Positions 1-8,383 are shown, counted from the first letter of the stretch. The stretch: 18,426 nucleotides of DNA from Bacteroidota bacterium (GCA_002686705.1 NYYH01000097.1:1-18426); one strand, 5' to 3'. Notes: generated from the letters alone by a model not told the origin. A program made the numbers and translations.

Positions 1-105
1 GAAGTCCTGCAAAAGTTCCAAACAAAAGGAGTTGAAGTACAAGATGATTCAATATTACTCAATATTAATTCTCATAATGAGTTTATCGAGTTTATGAAGA
101 AATAA
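1..105 (+). CDS. C-terminal fragment of an unidentified protein, possibly MobA-like
   Basis: The frame is open from the first base and ends at TAA 103-105, giving the last 34 residues of a protein whose start lies outside the window. The tail reads LNINSHNEFIEF before the final Met-Lys-Lys. That resembles the 'NINTPEDL' motif near the C-terminus of MobA-type molybdenum cofactor guanylyltransferases and related nucleotidyltransferases. The next gene is an XdhC-family molybdenum-enzyme maturation factor, which makes a cofactor role plausible. This is a motif impression from a very short fragment and not an identification. The 67 bases to the next start show no terminator, so the two genes may be co-transcribed. 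Confidence 0.55.
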   Translation, partial: EVLQKFQTKGVEVQDDSILLNINSHNEFIEFMKK

Positions 106-172
106 CTATTATTGCTGAATTAGAAAAGAAAACCGAAAAAACAAGTTGTTACTAAACCTACTTAATTAAATA

Positions 173-1120
173 ATGAATATTTGGAGTTTTATAGAAGACA
201 AACTGAGCGAAGAAAATTCTCTTTACTTAATGATGGTTGTTGACAGCAAGGGAAGCAGTCCCGGCAAACCAGGCTTTAGCATGGCAGTAAGCAGTGATGA
301 CGAATTATATGGATCTATCGGAGGAGGATCTATGGAATACAAGCTAGTGGAGTATTGCAAAAAGTTGCTTAGAAATAATGAACATAATATTTTCCTTAAA
401 AAACAAATACATAATGGAAGTAACGAGGATAGCTCCGGGCTGATGTGTTCCGGTGAGCAAACTATTGCATTTCTACATTTATCTGCTTCTGATATGAAAA
501 ACATAAGGCGTATAACATCCTGCCTTGATAATAACAAATCAGGTATTTTTAGTTTAACCGAAAATCAATATTCTTTTACTTTATCAGAAGACGTTCAAGA
601 ATCTCAGTTCTTCTTTTCTGGTAAAAATAATGATTGGTTGTATAAGGAAATAATCGGTTTTAAAAACAATATCTCCATTATTGGTGCAGGACATGTTGGG
701 TTTGCATTATCAAAATTATTTTCTCAATTAGGTTTTAAAGTTTTTTTGTATGATAACAGAAATAACTTTAAAATGTTCAATGAAAATCCGTTTGCAGACA
801 AAAAGTTTGTAATAGACTACAAAAAAGCTGACCAGTATGTTGTACATGGAAGTAACTCCTATGTTGTAATTATGACAAATAATCATAAACACGATATTGA
901 TGTTCTTAGAGCACTTATTGATAAAAAAGTTAATTACCTTGGCTTGATGGGAAGCAAAAATAAAGTATCAAGATTAAAGAAAAAGTTGAAAAATGAGGGT
1001 GCAACTGATGATGAATTAAGTAGGCTATACGCCCCAATTGGAATATCTATTCATAGTCAAACGCCTGATGAGATTGCTATAAGCATTGCTGCAGAAATTA
1101 TCAATGTAAAGAATGCGTAG
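173..1120 (+). CDS. xdhC: XdhC/CoxI family molybdenum-enzyme maturation protein
   Basis: This 315-residue protein has the two-part XdhC layout. The N-terminal XdhC/CoxI domain carries GSSPGKPG at residues 27-34 and GSIGGGSME at 47-55, with a conserved-looking Cys in the LMCSGE stretch near residue 92. A Rossmann-type XdhC_C domain follows, with IGAGHVG at 170-176 and a C-terminal GLMGSKNK...PIGISI...TPDEIAISIAAEI block. Family members bind molybdenum cofactor and help its sulfuration and insertion into xanthine dehydrogenase-type enzymes in the cytoplasm. No xanthine dehydrogenase subunit is visible here, so the client enzyme is encoded elsewhere. The ATG at 173 lacks an SD sequence, as is usual for this phylum. 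It is the first complete gene of a + strand run that continues to 5625. Confidence 0.88.
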   Translation: MNIWSFIEDKLSEENSLYLMMVVDSKGSSPGKPGFSMAVSSDDELYGSIGGGSMEYKLVEYCKKLLRNNEHNIFLKKQIHNGSNEDSSGLMCSGEQTIAFLHLSASDMKNIRRITSCLDNNKSGIFSLTENQYSFTLSEDVQESQFFFSGKNNDWLYKEIIGFKNNISIIGAGHVGFALSKLFSQLGFKVFLYDNRNNFKMFNENPFADKKFVIDYKKADQYVVHGSNSYVVIMTNNHKHDIDVLRALIDKKVNYLGLMGSKNKVSRLKKKLKNEGATDDELSRLYAPIGISIHSQTPDEIAISIAAEIINVKNA

Positions 1121-1162
1121 AAGCCATTTTCAAACTGTAATGTAACAAAGAGAATAAAACTC

Positions 1163-1858
1163 ATGAAAACTATTGGATTAATTGGTGGGATGAGCTGGGA
1201 ATCATCTTCAGTCTATTATAAATTAATAAATAAAAAAGTAAAGGAAACTCTAGGCGGATTTCATTCTTGTAAAAGCATAATGGTTACGGTAGATTTTGCT
1301 GAAATTGAAAAATTACAACATCAAAATGAATGGTTGGCTTTAGATAAAATGATGGCAGAATCAGCAAAACAACTGGAATTAGCAGGGGCAGATATTGTTA
1401 TCCTATGTACAAATACTATGCATTTATGCAGTTCTGCAATTATGGAAAATATCTCAATCCCTTTCCTTCACATAGCAGAAGCAACAGGCATGGAAATTAA
1501 GAACAAAAACTTAAAGAAAGTTGGTCTATTGGGTACGAAATTTACAATGGGAAAAAACTTTTACAAAGATTATTTGTTCAACAGGTTTGGTGTTGAAGTA
1601 ATTATTCCTACAGATGAGGAGAGAAAAACAGTTCACAATATAATTTATCAGGAACTTGTTAAGGGTAATATTAAAAGTGATTCCAGAGAAATTTATAAAC
1701 AAATAATCAAGAACCTGGAGCAAAGGGGAGCTGAAGGAGTAATACTAGGATGTACTGAAATTCCATCGTTAATATCTGAATCAGATGTTGATATTCCTGT
1801 TTTTGATACTACAACAATACATGCAGAAAAAGCAGTAGAGTGGTCATTGTCAGAATAA
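1163..1858 (+). CDS. Aspartate/glutamate racemase family protein
   Basis: This 231-residue protein matches the cofactor-independent aspartate/glutamate/hydantoin racemase superfamily in length and motifs. It begins KTIGLIGGMSWESSSVYY, typical of the RacD/YgeA branch. The two catalytic cysteines expected for proton abstraction on opposite faces are present: C82 in CTNTMH and C197 in GCTEI. The family interconverts L- and D-aspartate or related amino acids in the cytoplasm; broad-specificity YgeA-type racemases look similar, so the substrate is not settled. It lies 42 bp after the XdhC gene and is followed almost directly by the phosphodiesterase gene, so it is probably in the same operon. Nothing in the neighbourhood shows a D-amino-acid pathway. 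The start ATG at 1163 gives the expected N-terminus. Confidence 0.86.
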   Translation: MKTIGLIGGMSWESSSVYYKLINKKVKETLGGFHSCKSIMVTVDFAEIEKLQHQNEWLALDKMMAESAKQLELAGADIVILCTNTMHLCSSAIMENISIPFLHIAEATGMEIKNKNLKKVGLLGTKFTMGKNFYKDYLFNRFGVEVIIPTDEERKTVHNIIYQELVKGNIKSDSREIYKQIIKNLEQRGAEGVILGCTEIPSLISESDVDIPVFDTTTIHAEKAVEWSLSE

Positions 1859-1873
1859 TTGATCTGTGAAATA

Positions 1874-2629
1874 ATGGCAGAAAATATAATAATAGCACAC
1901 AGAGGAGAATCGTATGATGCACCTGAGAACACACTTGCTGCTATAAATCTTGCCTGGAAAAGAAAGGTGCAAGCAGTTGAAATTGATGTTCAATTAACCA
2001 ATGATAATGAGATTGTTGTTATTCATGATAAAGACACTTTAAGAATTTCGGGAAAGAAAAAGATAATCAGAAAATCATCGCTAAAGGAATTAAAACTTCT
2101 CAATGCTGGCTTTCATAAAGATGAAAAATGGCAAGGTGAACATATTCCCTGTCTTCGTGAGGTGCTGGCTACTGTTCCTCCCAATTGCAAACTGATTATC
2201 GAAATTAAAAGCGATGAAAGCATTCTCCCACAACTAGCAAATGAACTAGCTCAAACAAATCTAAGTACCACACAATTAGAGCTAATAGCCTTTAACGAAA
2301 CTACTTTAGCCAAAGCCAAACAATTGATGCCTGAATATAGAATGTTGTGGTTAATTGGACTTGATTATAAGTTATCATGGTGGCTTGCGTGGATTAATAA
2401 AAGAAGAATCATTAGCAAAGTAAAAAAACTTAAACTTGATGGAGTAAATGTATGGGCAGGAAAACTCCTTACCAGTAGTTTTATTTCGAAATTTAAAGGA
2501 GCTGGATTGTACTTATACGCTTGGACAGTTAACGATCCGGAAAAAGCTAGGTCACTAATTAACGAAGGTATTGATGGACTATCAACCGACAGAGCATACT
2601 GGATGACGGAACAATTAAAGAAATACTGA
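1874..2629 (+). CDS. Glycerophosphodiester phosphodiesterase (cytoplasmic type)
   Basis: The predicted enzyme hydrolyses glycerophosphodiesters to sn-glycerol-3-phosphate plus an alcohol. It has the GDPD TIM-barrel signature: AHRG at residues 8-11, PENT at 17-20, EIDVQLT at 36-42, H51 in VVIHD, and IEIK at 109-112. The C-terminal part holds the AWTVND motif and a final GIDGLSTDRA stretch. H9, R10, E36, D38, H51 and E110 are the likely catalytic or metal-binding residues by family analogy. I chose ATG 1874 (251 residues) over the in-frame TTG at 1859, because the earlier start only adds five residues directly after the upstream stop codon. There is no signal peptide, so a UgpQ-like cytoplasmic role fits better than the periplasmic GlpQ role. 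Downstream glpD would consume its product. Confidence 0.9.
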   Translation: MAENIIIAHRGESYDAPENTLAAINLAWKRKVQAVEIDVQLTNDNEIVVIHDKDTLRISGKKKIIRKSSLKELKLLNAGFHKDEKWQGEHIPCLREVLATVPPNCKLIIEIKSDESILPQLANELAQTNLSTTQLELIAFNETTLAKAKQLMPEYRMLWLIGLDYKLSWWLAWINKRRIISKVKKLKLDGVNVWAGKLLTSSFISKFKGAGLYLYAWTVNDPEKARSLINEGIDGLSTDRAYWMTEQLKKY

Positions 2630-2640
2630 TTACCAACAAT

Positions 2641-3642
2641 ATGGCAAATGTTATAATTGGAATTCATGGGCTAGGCAACAAACCACCTAAAAAAACATTA
2701 GAAAAGTGGTGGAAACTTGCAATGATTGAAGGATTACAAACATACAATTATCATTCTACTTTGCCAAAATTTGAGCTGGTCTACTGGGCCGATATAATGT
2801 ATGAAGAATTGCAAAGTGTTGCTGAAAAGGATGAAGGCAGTCCACTTTTTTTGAAAGAAAAATATGTAGTAGCTCCTGGCGATTTTCCTATAGAAAACCA
2901 TAATACGCGGAAAAAGATTGTTGATTTTTTAGGAAAACAACTTAATAGTATTTTTCTGAACAAAGATTTAAGCCTGAATTATTCATTCATAGCCGATGCC
3001 ATTGTAAGTAAATTTTTTAAAGATTTAGAAATTTATTATACAGAAGATTGTCCTGACGACGATGATAGGTTGTGTAAGGCACAAGACTTAATTAAAAATC
3101 GACTGATTCAAGTATTAAAAAAGTATAAGTCTGATCGAATTATGCTTATTAGCCATTCGATGGGCTCAATTGTGGCATTCGATGTCCTTAGTTTTCATGC
3201 ACTTAACACCCCTGTTCACACTTTTATAACTACAGGCTCTCCATTAGGCTTACCAGTAGTAATAAGTAAGATTGCCGCTGAAAAGAAACAGAAGCTACCC
3301 GATGAAAATACTATGTTAACGCCTCCAAATGTAACTAAGAACTGGTATAATTTTTCCGATATTCTTGACAGAGTAGCCTTTAATTATAAACTGACTGACG
3401 ATTTCATGGAGAACAAATACAGAGTTATCCCAATTGATTTTTTAGTGGTTAATAATTATGAAATTAACGGGAAACGAAACCCACATAAATCTTATGGATA
3501 TTTAAGAACTCCTGAATTTTCAAATATTCTAAACGATTTTATCCAAACAGAAAAGTTAACTTTGAAACAAAAAGTATTTCGTAGCATCATACAAATTGTT
3601 ACCGTGATTAAATACAAATTCACAAAAAGCAATAGAATATGA
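2641..3642 (+). CDS. Alpha/beta-fold serine hydrolase, putative lipase/esterase
   Basis: This 333-residue protein has an oxyanion-hole-like IGIHGLGN at residues 6-13 and a nucleophile elbow SHSMGS with serine S173, both hallmarks of alpha/beta-hydrolase lipases and esterases. The acid and histidine of the triad cannot be assigned with confidence; the stretch around DILDR and the later NPHKSYGYL are candidates. It has no signal peptide or membrane segment, so it is probably cytoplasmic. The gene begins 11 bp after the phosphodiesterase stop and overlaps the glycerol-3-phosphate dehydrogenase start by four bases (ATGA at 3639-3642), which indicates translational coupling. That context suggests, as inference, removal of acyl groups from glycerolipids or lysophospholipids. 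The substrate is not shown by the sequence. Confidence 0.8.
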   Translation: MANVIIGIHGLGNKPPKKTLEKWWKLAMIEGLQTYNYHSTLPKFELVYWADIMYEELQSVAEKDEGSPLFLKEKYVVAPGDFPIENHNTRKKIVDFLGKQLNSIFLNKDLSLNYSFIADAIVSKFFKDLEIYYTEDCPDDDDRLCKAQDLIKNRLIQVLKKYKSDRIMLISHSMGSIVAFDVLSFHALNTPVHTFITTGSPLGLPVVISKIAAEKKQKLPDENTMLTPPNVTKNWYNFSDILDRVAFNYKLTDDFMENKYRVIPIDFLVVNNYEINGKRNPHKSYGYLRTPEFSNILNDFIQTEKLTLKQKVFRSIIQIVTVIKYKFTKSNRI

Positions 3643-5198
3643 AACGGGATAATCTAATTGCTATCAAAATAGCATCAACCACATTGTGGGATATTGCTAT
3701 TATCGGAGGTGGAGCCACAGGTGTTGGTGCCGCTCTTGAAGGAGCATCACGTGGATATAAGGTTTTATTAATCGAACAGTCAGATTTCGGAAAAGCAACT
3801 TCCAGCCGAAGCACAAAATTAGCTCATGGAGGTGTGCGGTATTTACAACAGGGAAATATTTCATTAGTTCTTGAGGCATTAAAAGAGAGGGGAATTATGC
3901 GTAATAATGCTCCTCACCTGGTACACGAACTCCCATTTATTGTTCCTGTATACGATTGGTGGGAAGGACCGTTTTATGGTATTGGGCTTAAGATTTATGA
4001 TATGCTTGCTGGAAAGGCCGGATTCGGTCCCTCGAAATTTCTTTCCAAAGAGGAAACAATTGAATCTATCCCCACAGTTGAAATCGAAGGTCTCAAAGGT
4101 GGAATTATTTATCACGATGGTCAGTTTAACGATGCCCGCTTATTAATTAATTTGGTTCAAACAGCTAATGAACAAGGGGCAACTATGCTTAATTATGTTA
4201 AAGCTGTAGCGTTTACTAAAGAAAATGATCGTATAACAAGTATTGAGGCTCAGGATATTGATACAGGTAAAAACTTCAATATTAAAGCAAAAGTAATTAT
4301 CAATGCTACAGGTGTGTTCACGGATTCTGTTAGAAAAATGGATGATAATCAGACGCAGGATATTATAACTGGTAGCCAGGGAGTGCATTTAGTCCTTAAT
4401 AAATCTTTCTTGCCTGGAGACTCGGGAATTATGGTACCTCACACACAAGACGGAAGAGTACTTTTTGCAGTGCCATGGCAAGGAAGAACACTAATTGGAA
4501 CAACAGATACATTTGTAAACAATTACACATTGGAACCGATACCTTTTGAAAGTGAAATAACTTTTTTGTTAGAATACGCTGCCAAGTATTTAACAAAAGA
4601 CCCACAAAAAAGTGACATAAAAAGTGCATTCGCAGGTTTACGCCCATTAGTAACAAAAAGTAATAATAATGATACTGCGTCTATTTCCAGAGACCATTCG
4701 ATATCCATTTCAAAAAGTGGACTGATTTCAATTTCAGGTGGGAAATGGACAACTTATAGAAGAATGGGCGAAGATGCCATTGAACAAGCAATACTTCTTA
4801 GGAATCTACCTAAAAGTGAATCGGTAAGTGGTACTCTACAAATTCATGGGTATCATAAAAATTCTCATAACTATGGTGCTTTAAGTCACTATGGTTCTGA
4901 TGCCAACAAAATTGAAGAACTCCTAAATGAGAAACATGAATATAGTGAGTTATTACATCCTGAACATACAATTCGTAAAGGTGAAATAGTCTGGGCTGTC
5001 CGAAATGAAATGGCCAAAAATATTGAGGACTTTTTAGCACGTCGAACACAGCTTTTAATTCTCGATGCAAAAGCAAGTATAGAGTCTGCTCCAATTGTTG
5101 CTAAGATTATGGATAAAGAGTTGCGTCGAGGTCGTAGATGGAGAAAAAACCAGATTCAACAATACATTAAACTAGCTAATAATTATATTCCTGATTAA
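3639..5198 (+). CDS. glpD: FAD-dependent glycerol-3-phosphate dehydrogenase
   Basis: GlpD oxidises sn-glycerol-3-phosphate to dihydroxyacetone phosphate and passes electrons to the quinone pool, usually as a peripheral membrane flavoprotein. The 519-residue length is normal for the family. The FAD dinucleotide-binding motif GGGATGVG lies at residues 23-30, followed by the E46 end of the beta-alpha-beta unit and the SSRSTKLAHGGVRYL stretch around 55-69 that is diagnostic of GlpD. The middle of the protein has the RTLIGTTDT active-site segment and SGGKWTTYR, and the C-terminal part fits the helical DAO_C domain. The start overlaps the hydrolase stop by ATGA. With the phosphodiesterase two genes upstream, the operon can convert glycerophosphodiesters to a glycolytic intermediate. 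No glycerol kinase or glycerol facilitator is in the window. Confidence 0.94.
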   Translation: MKRDNLIAIKIASTTLWDIAIIGGGATGVGAALEGASRGYKVLLIEQSDFGKATSSRSTKLAHGGVRYLQQGNISLVLEALKERGIMRNNAPHLVHELPFIVPVYDWWEGPFYGIGLKIYDMLAGKAGFGPSKFLSKEETIESIPTVEIEGLKGGIIYHDGQFNDARLLINLVQTANEQGATMLNYVKAVAFTKENDRITSIEAQDIDTGKNFNIKAKVIINATGVFTDSVRKMDDNQTQDIITGSQGVHLVLNKSFLPGDSGIMVPHTQDGRVLFAVPWQGRTLIGTTDTFVNNYTLEPIPFESEITFLLEYAAKYLTKDPQKSDIKSAFAGLRPLVTKSNNNDTASISRDHSISISKSGLISISGGKWTTYRRMGEDAIEQAILLRNLPKSESVSGTLQIHGYHKNSHNYGALSHYGSDANKIEELLNEKHEYSELLHPEHTIRKGEIVWAVRNEMAKNIEDFLARRTQLLILDAKASIESAPIVAKIMDKELRRGRRWRKNQIQQYIKLANNYIPD

Positions 5199-5208
5199 AA
5201 AGAAAACA

Positions 5209-5625
5209 ATGAACACAATCACAATTAGCACACACAAAAGAGAAGGTTTGTACGACATCACTCGTGAAGTGGAGGAAATTGTGAACCATTCAAATGTTGA
5301 AACTGGTTTGGTTAACGTTTATGCTCAGGGCGCTACAGCAGCTATAATGATACAAGAAAACTGGGACGAAAGTGTGCAACTAGACGTGGTTAATTTTTTC
5401 CAAAAAATAATACCGAAAGGTATTTGGTTACATGATGCACAGGATGGGAATGGAGATTCTCATCTTAAAGCTGGCTTGGTCGGTCCTTCCGAAACCATTC
5501 CTATTATTAATGGAAAAATAGGTCTTTCAACATGGCAGAATATTTTTTTCTGTGAATTTGACGGACCTCGTAGCAATAGAAATATAGTTGTAACTATTAC
5601 AGAGGCAATCGATAAAATGAAATAA
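5209..5625 (+). CDS. yjbQ: YjbQ/UPF0047 family protein
   Basis: This 138-residue protein matches the small YjbQ (UPF0047) family in size and in its conserved C-terminal half: LHDAQDGNGDSHLKAGLVG at residues 74-92, then PSETIPI, IGLSTWQNIFF and EFDGPR at 116-121. H75 and H85 are probably part of the conserved metal or active site. Some members have weak thiamine-phosphate synthase activity, but the physiological role is not settled. The gene starts 10 bp after glpD, so it is likely the last gene of the operon. Its stop is 18 bp from the stop of the convergent thiolase gene, and no terminator hairpin is visible between them. Confidence 0.88.
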   Translation: MNTITISTHKREGLYDITREVEEIVNHSNVETGLVNVYAQGATAAIMIQENWDESVQLDVVNFFQKIIPKGIWLHDAQDGNGDSHLKAGLVGPSETIPIINGKIGLSTWQNIFFCEFDGPRSNRNIVVTITEAIDKMK

Positions 5626-5643
5626 GATTTAGGTATTAATTTA

Positions 5644-6879
5644 CTATCCCCTTTTATAAATAATTGCAATAACAGTTACATCATCACCACCCATATTTAT
5701 AGTCATTCCGTAAGGGCGGTCATCTGAAATGTCAATTTGTGCTTTTCCGGCTTTATCGGTAAGCTGTTGCCAGATAGTTACAGCCTGATGAACGCCTGTG
5801 GCACCAGTTGGATGACCCCATCCTATTAAGCCACCTGTTGTGTTCATTGGGATGGCACCATCACGGGCAGTATTTCCTGCAGCCACATAATCAGCACCTT
5901 CACCTGGTGAAGCAAATCCAAGAGCTTCGATTGTAAGAATCCCTGCTACTGAAAAGCAATCGTGTGTTTCAATAGTAGCTAATTGATCGATAGTAATTCC
6001 AGCATCTTTCAATGCCATGTGTGCAGCCTTTTTAATGGTTTCAAGTTCTGTCAAGTCCGTTGGATCGTTGGTGATATTTCTAACTACCTGTGCAAATCCA
6101 ACAACTTCAACAGCATTTTTTTTATCAATACCTATTCTCTTCAGCCCCTCCTCTGAGCATATTGCTATTGCCGATGCAGCATCACTAACTTTTGAGCAAT
6201 CAAGAACACTGAGGTTATCAACAAAAGCAGCACCATTTGGTTTTATTTTGTCATATAATGCATCAATATCAGCAGTCTTATTATGATGTTCTTGTGCTGT
6301 TTCATCCAACCGTGCATTTTCCATAGCATTACGAAACCATCTCTTCATGCCGGCACGAGCACGATCATAACCAACTTTTTCGTAGTATGCCCCTGCCCTG
6401 TTACTAAATTGTCCTGGAAAGAAATATGCATGTCCGTTTTTACGATTTTTATACCATCCGGCACCAGCCAGAATATCAGCACCGTAAATTGCTTTAACAG
6501 TATTTTGAACTTCAACACCAAGTGATAATACTACATTAGCTGTTTCGGCTAATACCGATTTTATCCCACTCATAAGTGCTAGTCCGCCTGAACCACATGC
6601 ACCTTCAACACTAATAGCAGGCTTCCATTGAAGACCATCATCAATTATTGGTGCAAAGCCTGTGAGATGAGCTTGTTTGTTGAAGCGTGCAGCCATAAAA
6701 TTTCCGATTACAGTTTCGTCAACATTGTCAGCACCGCCAATTTGCTTAAGTGTTCCCTGTCCGGCTTCTTTGATATAATGTTCCAAATCAGGGCGAGGTT
6801 TCTTAGGATGAAACTCATTGCGTCCTGTTCCCATCGATACGGTGTTGTAACCGCCTGTCATATATACTTTTTTTCTCAT
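5644..6879 (-). CDS. Thiolase, SCP2-type acetyl-CoA acetyltransferase/acyltransferase
   Basis: The 411-residue protein belongs to the thiolase superfamily. The nucleophile region is EGACGSGG with C95. The second half carries THDCFS with H306 and C308, and TGGLIGWGHPTGATG at residues 348-362 with the catalytic-type GHP histidine H356. The HDCF motif and the lack of the usual CxGGGxG loop near the C-terminus (it ends in an NMGGDDVTV stretch) place it with SCP2-type thiolases and not classical FadA or AtoB. The expected reaction is thiolytic cleavage of a 3-ketoacyl-CoA or its reversal; chain-length specificity cannot be read. It is 17 bp downstream of the 3-hydroxyacyl-CoA dehydrogenase gene, so they form an operon for consecutive steps. 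No SD sequence precedes it. Confidence 0.9.
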   Translation of the reverse strand: MRKKVYMTGGYNTVSMGTGRNEFHPKKPRPDLEHYIKEAGQGTLKQIGGADNVDETVIGNFMAARFNKQAHLTGFAPIIDDGLQWKPAISVEGACGSGGLALMSGIKSVLAETANVVLSLGVEVQNTVKAIYGADILAGAGWYKNRKNGHAYFFPGQFSNRAGAYYEKVGYDRARAGMKRWFRNAMENARLDETAQEHHNKTADIDALYDKIKPNGAAFVDNLSVLDCSKVSDAASAIAICSEEGLKRIGIDKKNAVEVVGFAQVVRNITNDPTDLTELETIKKAAHMALKDAGITIDQLATIETHDCFSVAGILTIEALGFASPGEGADYVAAGNTARDGAIPMNTTGGLIGWGHPTGATGVHQAVTIWQQLTDKAGKAQIDISDDRPYGMTINMGGDDVTVIAIIYKRG

Positions 6880-6896
6880 TTTTCTGAATTTAAGAG

Positions 6897-8240
6897 TTAA
6901 TCAAAGAAGTTATTTACCGGGCCATAAGCATGAAAAAAGCCTGTAAGCATAACCGTGTTAACATGGTCAATTTCGTTAGCGACCTCATCAGCTACAAGCT
7001 TTTCACCAATTTCCTTTGAGCGACGTCCATATTTTACTGCCGTAAGTGCACCCAAAGCATCCGACGATTTAAGATCGTTAAAGAATGAAGCCAACAGATC
7101 ACCTTTCTTTTTATTTCTTAGAATAGACTTCCATGCAACCGCTGAGTCGGGAAGAGTTCCTAGCATGTCGTCACACTCATCTTTAAACTCATCAATATCA
7201 ACATAAGTTTGCTTATGAATATCCCATACTGAGGTTACTCTAGATCCTTTGTATTTAAGGAAACCATCCTTTTGTGCACCACTAGATTTCTGTCCACCCT
7301 TAACTCCCTGAAGTATCATCTTGTCAAGAAGATCACTATGAAGGTCTTCGTCACTTACAAACGGATTCATCACATTAAGTATGAACTGAACCACATCAAT
7401 ACCTACATAATCAACAAGTTGAAATATTCCCATTGGTCGCACAAGATAATCCTGTGTGACTTTGTTTATCATGTAAATTGCCTGATATAACGGGATATTT
7501 TTTTCAGCAGCAAGAGCTTCAGCTTCTTTCATGCCATGAAGAGCATCACGCATAAAATGTCCGTTTCCTATAAATCCTGCAAAATCATTAGAAGGAACAA
7601 TTATTTTTCTGAGATTTTTAGCAAACAAATGGGCAAACTCAACAACTTCTTCTTTCGTGTTGTTAGTTTTAATCAACTCAACTAAACGCTGTACTGCCGG
7701 CGGATTATAAAAATGGAATCCGATTACACGTCCATCAATTCCAGCTTCGCTTTCAATAAGACTTATTGGGACCGATGATGTATTAGTAAAATACCATGGG
7801 TTATTTTTATTATTACGATCAATATCCGACAGTAATTTTACTTTTAAAGCCCTGTTCTCGCTTACAGCTTCAAAGATCAAGTTGGAATCATAAGCTGCTG
7901 ACATATTAGTAACAGGTCTGATTACATTCATTACATCAAAAATATACTCATCAATGATATCGTAATTCTCAATAAGATCATCACGGTCAGCATAAACTTT
8001 ACGCAGTTGTACAGTTTTTCTCTCAGCAACTTTACGTATTTGTTCACGTAGATATTTCATCAACCCTGCCAAGCCTGCAGGCGATACATCAATTGCATTT
8101 AAGACAAATGACTTATCCTTGTTTTCAGGCTTCATGCTTAGGTCGGCCATTTCAACTGCAGTTAGCAGCAATATTCCGCTACCCATTTTACCTGCGGCAC
8201 CAAGTACCGATACATTTTGTAATCTTTCTTCGTAGGTCAT
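6897..8240 (-). CDS. 3-hydroxyacyl-CoA dehydrogenase
   Basis: The enzyme oxidises 3-hydroxyacyl-CoA to 3-ketoacyl-CoA with NAD. The N-terminal Rossmann motif is GAAGKMG at residues 14-20. The catalytic set is recognisable as S155 (TNTSS), H176 and N179 (HFYNP), E188 (RLVELI) and N226 (GFIGN). The S-H, H-E and H-N spacings of 21, 12 and 50 residues equal those I recall for the human enzyme (S137, H158, E170, N208). I chose ATG 8240 (447 residues, MTYEERLQNVSVLG) over the ATG 36 bases upstream. The longer start adds a hydrophobic stretch unlike the family, and a TAnnTTTG box (8274-8281) lies on top of it. There is no fused enoyl-CoA hydratase domain, unlike FadB. The thiolase gene follows. Confidence 0.9.
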   Translation of the reverse strand: MTYEERLQNVSVLGAAGKMGSGILLLTAVEMADLSMKPENKDKSFVLNAIDVSPAGLAGLMKYLREQIRKVAERKTVQLRKVYADRDDLIENYDIIDEYIFDVMNVIRPVTNMSAAYDSNLIFEAVSENRALKVKLLSDIDRNNKNNPWYFTNTSSVPISLIESEAGIDGRVIGFHFYNPPAVQRLVELIKTNNTKEEVVEFAHLFAKNLRKIIVPSNDFAGFIGNGHFMRDALHGMKEAEALAAEKNIPLYQAIYMINKVTQDYLVRPMGIFQLVDYVGIDVVQFILNVMNPFVSDEDLHSDLLDKMILQGVKGGQKSSGAQKDGFLKYKGSRVTSVWDIHKQTYVDIDEFKDECDDMLGTLPDSAVAWKSILRNKKKGDLLASFFNDLKSSDALGALTAVKYGRRSKEIGEKLVADEVANEIDHVNTVMLTGFFHAYGPVNNFFD

Positions 8241-8273
8241 ATTTGTGTTTATTATGTCTATGATCAAAAGGTT

Positions 8274-8281
8274 CAAAATTA
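8274..8281 (-). promoter_or_regulatory. Candidate -7 promoter box for the acyl-CoA operon
   Basis: On the minus strand this octamer reads TAATTTTG, an exact match to the Bacteroidota -7 consensus TAnnTTTG, about 33 bases before ATG 8240. Transcription would begin near 8268, giving a leader of roughly 27 bases. No TTG at normal -33 spacing is visible, and such boxes occur by chance in AT-rich DNA, so the call is tentative. Confidence 0.35.
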
Positions 8282-8334
8282 ATAAATTTAGACCAATTAT
8301 TGATGCTAGAATCTGTCTAAATTACTTTTTTTGA

Positions 8335-8349
8335 ATCAAATAATTTGAT
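8335..8349. promoter_or_regulatory. Dyad ATCAAAT-A-ATTTGAT, possible operator
   Basis: This 15-base sequence has perfect 7-base arms around a single central A. It lies in the divergent intergenic region, 95 bases upstream of the dehydrogenase start and about 150 bases before the propeller gene. The one-base centre rules out a stable RNA hairpin and suits a dimeric regulator. The regulator is unknown. Confidence 0.35.
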
Positions 8350-8368
8350 GTAATGAAGAATCATGTTG

Positions 8369-8383
8369 CAACCCATTGGGTTG
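8369..8383. promoter_or_regulatory. Dyad CAACCCA-T-TGGGTTG, possible operator
   Basis: This is a second 15-base dyad with perfect 7-base arms around a central T, centred 34 bases from the first. Its sequence is unrelated to the first one and is GC-richer than its surroundings. It is probably a protein-binding site; a terminator is unlikely because no T-run follows on either strand. The rest of 8241-8498 shows nothing else apart from AT-rich DNA and the two weak promoter boxes listed. Confidence 0.35.

Noticed and set aside
1859..1873. TTG start giving a five-residue longer phosphodiesterase
   Set aside because: ATG 1874 gives the normal family N-terminus; the TTG lies directly after the racemase stop and adds no conserved residues.
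4143..5094. Several minus-strand open frames within glpD
   Set aside because: They are compositional shadows; the glpD frame carries all recognisable motifs.
6017..6900. Open frames on the + strand opposite the thiolase
   Set aside because: They are antisense shadows of a well-supported gene and show no domain or start signal.
8241..8276. Upstream ATG 8276 for the hydroxyacyl-CoA dehydrogenase
   Set aside because: It adds 12 residues not expected in the family and overlaps a likely -7 box; ATG 8240 is preferred.
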